Position numbers and translations under genes: made by a program | DNA from: Verrucomicrobia bacterium TMED44 | GTDB lineage: Bacteria > Verrucomicrobiota > Verrucomicrobiia > Opitutales > Seribacteraceae | Length of the DNA: 18,318 nt | Assembly (NCBI GenBank): GCA_002168015.1 | Contig: NHCX01000057.1 | Coordinates: forward strand, 9,540 to 27,857 | Direction: 5' to 3' | The notes under the pieces: generated by a model | What the model saw: the letters and a program-made list of their open reading frames with translations, nothing else | Database searches by the model: none | Told to the model about the DNA's origin: nothing | Shown: positions 14,840-18,318 of the stretch, piece by piece | How the letters are laid out: each line of letters begins with the position of its first letter | How positions within the stretch are numbered: position 1 is the first letter of the stretch

Positions 14840-17367
14840 CGACTTAATTCCTTTTCGATCAAATCCTGTATCAGTTTACCACGGGTTCTCTCTGCTCTAG
14901 CAAATTCCAAATCAAGCACCCGATTGGATACCTGATCTTCGCCCTGTACTTTCGGCTTAATGGAATAGACTCCATCAAGTCGGGCAAAAAGAATTTCCTT
15001 CCCTGTTCGCTCGAGCTCCTCCCAAGGACCTTGATGTACCAAAGACGGACACGCATCGGCTAAACGAACCGCAAGAGATCTCTCGCGGTTAAGAGCAGCT
15101 TGTTCTTCACGAATTTTCTCAATTTCGTTGTCTAAATCTTCCTTTTTAGCCAACTGATCACTCGTTGCATTGTTTTCTCTCTCCGCGTCGCTAATTTCGG
15201 TGCGTTCATTCTGAAGCTTGGTAAGTTCACGGGTTAAACTCCCATTTTTCTTATCGTACTCGGCCCGTACCCCTGAATCACTTTTCCTGGAAATACTTAC
15301 CCTTACCCCTACCCCCTCAAAGGTTGAGTTCCCATCAGTCAAACTTCTTAAAACCTCATCTGCTTTCTCCAGAAAGATCTCACCATGAAGCTTTTCAGTA
15401 TAACCTGTATAAAGATCACTAAAACTTGCTTGTAGATATTCCCCCGGTCCTGATTCGGTCTTTCGATCATAGACAAATACAACATACCCGTCCCGGGACT
15501 TCCTCACAGAACGGGTAAAAAAGTTACGCTCATTGAGTGCATTAACTTCCTCGAGTGGCTGACGGCCTGACCGCTTCTCACTATCCCGTGTTTCAAGTCC
15601 AAGAATCGCACCCTGAACCGACATATCCCTCTCGGCAAAGGAGATGGTACGAGTTTTTGATTTATGCAGGGCGATTAAATCTGCCAGTTCAGTTGAATTT
15701 CTTCTTTCCTGATAGGACCCGTATTTATTCCTCAGCTTGTCCTGCAGTGAGTTGATAGCATCAAGAAAAGCTAGGGCCGCATCCCGGGCGGCAGTCTCGG
15801 CATATCTCTGTGCATCAATTCGATCACCTTCAATGATTCTTTTTCGCACTTCATCGCGGACCTGCTCAAAAGTGACAGCCGGGATTGAAGACCTATTTGC
15901 ATCCTCCGCCAATTCAGATAAAAGATCCAACTCTAAGGCCCCAACCGATTGATTTGAATCAGTCGAATTTACTTCCTGTTCTCCCAATGGTCCTTCAGCC
16001 CCTTCGAGTTCACTACTTACATTTAAATCAGGGAGTGGAACGGGAGGAACAAATTGATCCTTATTTCTTTCAAAATAGGAAAGCATCCTAGCCTCATCCG
16101 GTGCAGGGGGAAGCTGCATGTAGTCCGATGAAGGAAATGTCAGAGCAGTCGCATAAGTTCTTGCTGGTTCTGCAAAAGCAGAATCTTCTTTGTTCTCGCC
16201 ATGGTATTCTACAAGAGACTCTTCCAAAGTTTCAGTGATCTTAATTCCTGAAGATTCACTGGTAACACTGGGTTTTTGAGTGGGTACTTTATCAGATTGA
16301 GGGTAAAAGAAAATAGAACTGTTCTCAATTTGGAGAATTAGCCCTAATTCTTCGGCTTCAATAGCAGACTTCATGGCTGCAATTGAATCCTCAATAGTTG
16401 CTTCTATTTTAACAAACCGGCGCGTTCCGTTTTTATCTCGGTCATTACTTGAAAATTCAAAACTGGTTGCTTGATTACCATAGGACAAAGCAATGGATGA
16501 TCCATCAACAATCTCTTTAGATATTTGAACAACAGCAATGGCAGGGTCATCTAAGTCTAAATCCTCAACCTCTAGAGAAAATAACTCCGCATCCCAGGCA
16601 AACTGCTCGCCGTGTAGATCAAGTTCTGCTTCCTGATCAAGAGAAAGTCCGCCCTGACTATAAGTTTGATCAACTTCAAGCGCACGGAATTGAGAATATA
16701 GGATCGTTTCGGTATCTCGAGGAGAAAATCCGTGACGTTGCCCCACTAGTTGCATCGCACGGGATCGATTTTCGTCATTAGCCAACCCTGGATCTAATCT
16801 GCGCAGGAATTCGTCAAAGTGCAGGTTTATTTTGGGATGGTTAACAGAAAGGGGCAAAAAGCCCCAGTTATCAGCCTGTCCATCCAAGGTTATCTTGGAC
16901 TGGGCCGAGGATTCTGAAAATTCAAAGTCGTAAAGTCCAGAGCGGGCAATCTCTTTCACCTTGATTGATTTGGGCAAGTTGGGCCACTGCTGCATAAATC
17001 CAAACAAACGCTGCAAAGCATTTCGGTCGACATCCTCCTGGTTTGCTTGAAATGCAGCCTGAATTTGACTTTGTAGATTTTCCAAAAATTGCCTATCCGC
17101 TTTTTCCATGGCTTCTTCTGTAGGTGTCACAATCGCACCAAAATTTGCTGCGACCCGATTGCTCAATGTGACCACTCTACGTTTATCCGGATCATTGAGA
17201 TCAACCCCGTAGAGTTCTTTTTTTTCATGATTCGGGTCGGGTAACAGATCAAACACGGATGAACCTTGTGAAAGATACAGAACAAAAGACACGACAATGA
17301 CAAGCAACAGGATCGGAAAAAGAAACTTGCTTTGCTTGGAAATGAAATTCTGCAGGGCAGTAATCAT
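14836..17367 (-). CDS. Large membrane-anchored SurA/PpiD-like protein, no clear PPIase domain
   Basis: This is an 843-residue protein with one N-terminal membrane helix (about 14-33), the rest presumably periplasmic. The general plan (N-terminal anchor, long helical region, a segment PPAPDEARMLSYFERNKDQF like the 'xxYYExNKxxF' element of PpiD, then VTFEQVRDEVRKRI) resembles SurA/PpiD folding factors. A parvulin PpiC domain with its usual histidines and GxLGW-type core was not recognised, so catalytic activity is doubtful. A charged coiled coil occupies about 701-763. The region around 410-500 is acidic and disordered in appearance. The start is ATG at 17367, with a candidate promoter just upstream. 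The stop (TAA) overlaps the tlyA stop on the other strand. A chaperone role in envelope protein folding is inferred from architecture only. Confidence 0.6.
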   Translation of the reverse strand: MITALQNFISKQSKFLFPILLLVIVVSFVLYLSQGSSVFDLLPDPNHEKKELYGVDLNDPDKRRVVTLSNRVAANFGAIVTPTEEAMEKADRQFLENLQSQIQAAFQANQEDVDRNALQRLFGFMQQWPNLPKSIKVKEIARSGLYDFEFSESSAQSKITLDGQADNWGFLPLSVNHPKINLHFDEFLRRLDPGLANDENRSRAMQLVGQRHGFSPRDTETILYSQFRALEVDQTYSQGGLSLDQEAELDLHGEQFAWDAELFSLEVEDLDLDDPAIAVVQISKEIVDGSSIALSYGNQATSFEFSSNDRDKNGTRRFVKIEATIEDSIAAMKSAIEAEELGLILQIENSSIFFYPQSDKVPTQKPSVTSESSGIKITETLEESLVEYHGENKEDSAFAEPARTYATALTFPSSDYMQLPPAPDEARMLSYFERNKDQFVPPVPLPDLNVSSELEGAEGPLGEQEVNSTDSNQSVGALELDLLSELAEDANRSSIPAVTFEQVRDEVRKRIIEGDRIDAQRYAETAARDAALAFLDAINSLQDKLRNKYGSYQERRNSTELADLIALHKSKTRTISFAERDMSVQGAILGLETRDSEKRSGRQPLEEVNALNERNFFTRSVRKSRDGYVVFVYDRKTESGPGEYLQASFSDLYTGYTEKLHGEIFLEKADEVLRSLTDGNSTFEGVGVRVSISRKSDSGVRAEYDKKNGSLTRELTKLQNERTEISDAERENNATSDQLAKKEDLDNEIEKIREEQAALNRERSLAVRLADACPSLVHQGPWEELERTGKEILFARLDGVYSIKPKVQGEDQVSNRVLDLEFARAERTRGKLIQDLIEKELSR

Positions 17368-17393
17368 AAATGGCTAAGGGGTTAAAAAAACAA

Positions 17394-17424
17394 TCTATAA
17401 TGAAGAATACCTAAATTACGTCAA
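17394..17424 (-). promoter_or_regulatory. Candidate sigma70-type promoter for the SurA/PpiD-like gene
   Basis: On the minus strand a good -35 box TTGACG (plus 17419-17424) is followed by TATAGA (17394-17399, spacer 19) or CATTAT (17397-17402, spacer 16), then an AT-rich stretch and the ATG at 17367. It lies in the 83-nt gap after the lipoprotein gene. Spacing is not ideal for either -10 choice, so this is only moderately supported. Confidence 0.4.
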
Positions 17425-17450
17425 ACCTTTGAAGGAGATAAAATAACCAT

Positions 17451-18212
17451 TCAAATAGAATTAGTCGCAACCAAACGAGGTTTATCCTTAAATGAAAGCG
17501 AGCTCATCCAGCTCTGCCGCTTAGACCCATCTTTAGTTCGAAATGGGCGCATAACCACCATTTTCTCAAGCAATAATTCTTTGGTAACCGACTCATCCCA
17601 TTGTAAAAAATACTTGTAAGTTTCCAATTCCTGCTCTCTACCGGCAGAATTTGCCTCAGACGTCATTTTAGCGGTTATCACCACGGTGGAGCCTGACCAC
17701 ATCCAGGATCCCTTCATCTCAGCATCCGCACCTCCCCCGGTTACCAAGACCTGGTCTTCCGCGTTGAAAGTTAAAATCAAAGGGTAGGATGCTTTTCGAG
17801 ACAAACCATCATTTCTCATCAATAAAACGGGAGATCCGTCGTCATTACTTAGTCCTTCCTTAGTTTGAAAAGCAAAGCGAATCCCCCGTTTGATAAGAAA
17901 ATAGTCGGATGGTTCACGACCGTCATTAAATCGAATTTGCCTTTCTCCGTCTCCAACCTCCCATTTTCCATCCCGGTTGGTGGTTTTTATTTGGGGGTGC
18001 TCAAAACTCATATTAGCTAGCATTCCATCCGGAGTCTGCCTAAGAATCAGGCGGATCTTTCCTTCTTCTCCATTGGAAATAACCGAGCCGTCAAAGACTT
18101 CGTAAATCCAATCTTTGATTTCACCGGCGTATTTCCCCTCAGGATCCTGTCTTCCGCAGGATACAGCACCCAAGACTAAGAGAAATAAAATAATTCGAAA
18201 TATAATTGACAC
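17451..18212 (-). CDS. Predicted lipoprotein of unknown function, weak NlpE-like pattern
   Basis: This is a 253-residue protein starting at GTG (18212), with a GGATAAAG tract as likely ribosome-binding site about 5-10 nt upstream. A short signal peptide with hydrophobic core FRIILFLLVLG ends in a lipobox-like GAVSC, so Cys19 would be lipidated and the protein anchored to a membrane. The mature part looks beta-rich. Its N-terminal half follows a 'GxYxG ... GxWxxGDGxRxIxF ... YFxIKxG ... LLMRNDG' pattern reminiscent of NlpE/META-type small beta-barrels, but the NlpE CxxC is absent. A second half (about 140-200) also has a 'GSWxWSGSTVVIT' strand pair, suggesting a repeated barrel. Function is not recognised. 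It is cotranscribed or tandem with the SurA/PpiD-like gene 83 nt downstream. Confidence 0.75.
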   Translation of the reverse strand: MSIIFRIILFLLVLGAVSCGRQDPEGKYAGEIKDWIYEVFDGSVISNGEEGKIRLILRQTPDGMLANMSFEHPQIKTTNRDGKWEVGDGERQIRFNDGREPSDYFLIKRGIRFAFQTKEGLSNDDGSPVLLMRNDGLSRKASYPLILTFNAEDQVLVTGGGADAEMKGSWMWSGSTVVITAKMTSEANSAGREQELETYKYFLQWDESVTKELLLEKMVVMRPFRTKDGSKRQSWMSSLSFKDKPRLVATNSI

Positions 18213-18318
18213 TGTCTTTATCCGTAGAATTGAAGCTTGCCCTTTAGCAACATCAAAACGCGTCCGAGCCTGCTAAAATCATCTTATTTAAGTTTCGTAA
18301 ATACATGGAACTGGAAAG
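18213..18318. other. Non-coding edge region upstream of the lipoprotein gene
   Basis: These 106 nt to the window edge contain no reading frame I can support. TTGATG and TTGCTA could serve as -35 elements on the minus strand, but no convincing -10 follows. Probably it is the 5' region of the lipoprotein gene. Confidence 0.4.

Noticed and set aside
1..18318. Mobile element, CRISPR array, tRNA or prophage content
   Set aside because: No direct or inverted terminal repeats, repeat-spacer pattern, transposase, integrase or tRNA-like cloverleaf was noticed; gene content is conserved housekeeping.

Overview
This window is a division and cell wall (dcw) cluster. It looks chromosomal, conserved and non-mobile. 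Base composition is moderately AT-rich. The gene order is mraZ-rsmH-ftsL-ftsI-murE-murF-mraY-murD-(LysM)-ftsW-murG-murC/B, all on the minus strand. MurE carries the meso-diaminopimelate motif DNPR, so the cell is probably Gram-negative with DAP-type peptidoglycan. The MurC-MurB fusion, the LysM gene inside the cluster, the very divergent FtsL and the SurA/PpiD-like neighbour suggest the Planctomycetes-Verrucomicrobia-Chlamydiae group, most likely Verrucomicrobiota (Opitutia type). That placement is an inference from gene content, not a measured one.

Layout from right to left, which is the direction of dcw transcription. At 17451-18212 (minus) is a small lipoprotein gene of unknown function. 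At 14836-17367 (minus) is a large membrane-anchored SurA/PpiD-like protein with its own candidate promoter. At 14081-14839 (plus) is tlyA, an S4-domain rRNA 2'-O-methyltransferase, convergent with and overlapping the previous gene by 4 nt. At 13926-14080 is the divergent tlyA/mraZ control region, which holds a run of 10-bp-phased TGG boxes expected to be the MraZ operator. From 13925 down to position 1 is the dcw operon.

The operon is compact. Most junctions are stop/start overlaps (ATGA, TTGA, TAATG, ATGCTGA) or gaps of 1-12 nt, which suggests translational coupling. The two larger gaps are 129 nt after mraZ and 45 nt before ftsW. MurC/B, MurD, MurE and MurF build the UDP-MurNAc-pentapeptide. 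MraY and MurG make lipid I and lipid II. FtsW and FtsI polymerise and cross-link septal peptidoglycan, and FtsL scaffolds them. MraZ and RsmH are the usual regulator and 16S rRNA methyltransferase at the head. The LysM protein is the non-canonical member. The remaining dcw genes (ddl, ftsQ, ftsA, ftsZ) are not in the window and may follow beyond position 1.

No RNA genes, insertion sequences, CRISPR arrays or convincing intrinsic terminators were seen. No wholly new system is evident. The points most worth a second look are the phased MraZ operator, the MurC-MurB fusion, the embedded LysM gene and the large SurA/PpiD-like protein without a recognisable PPIase domain.
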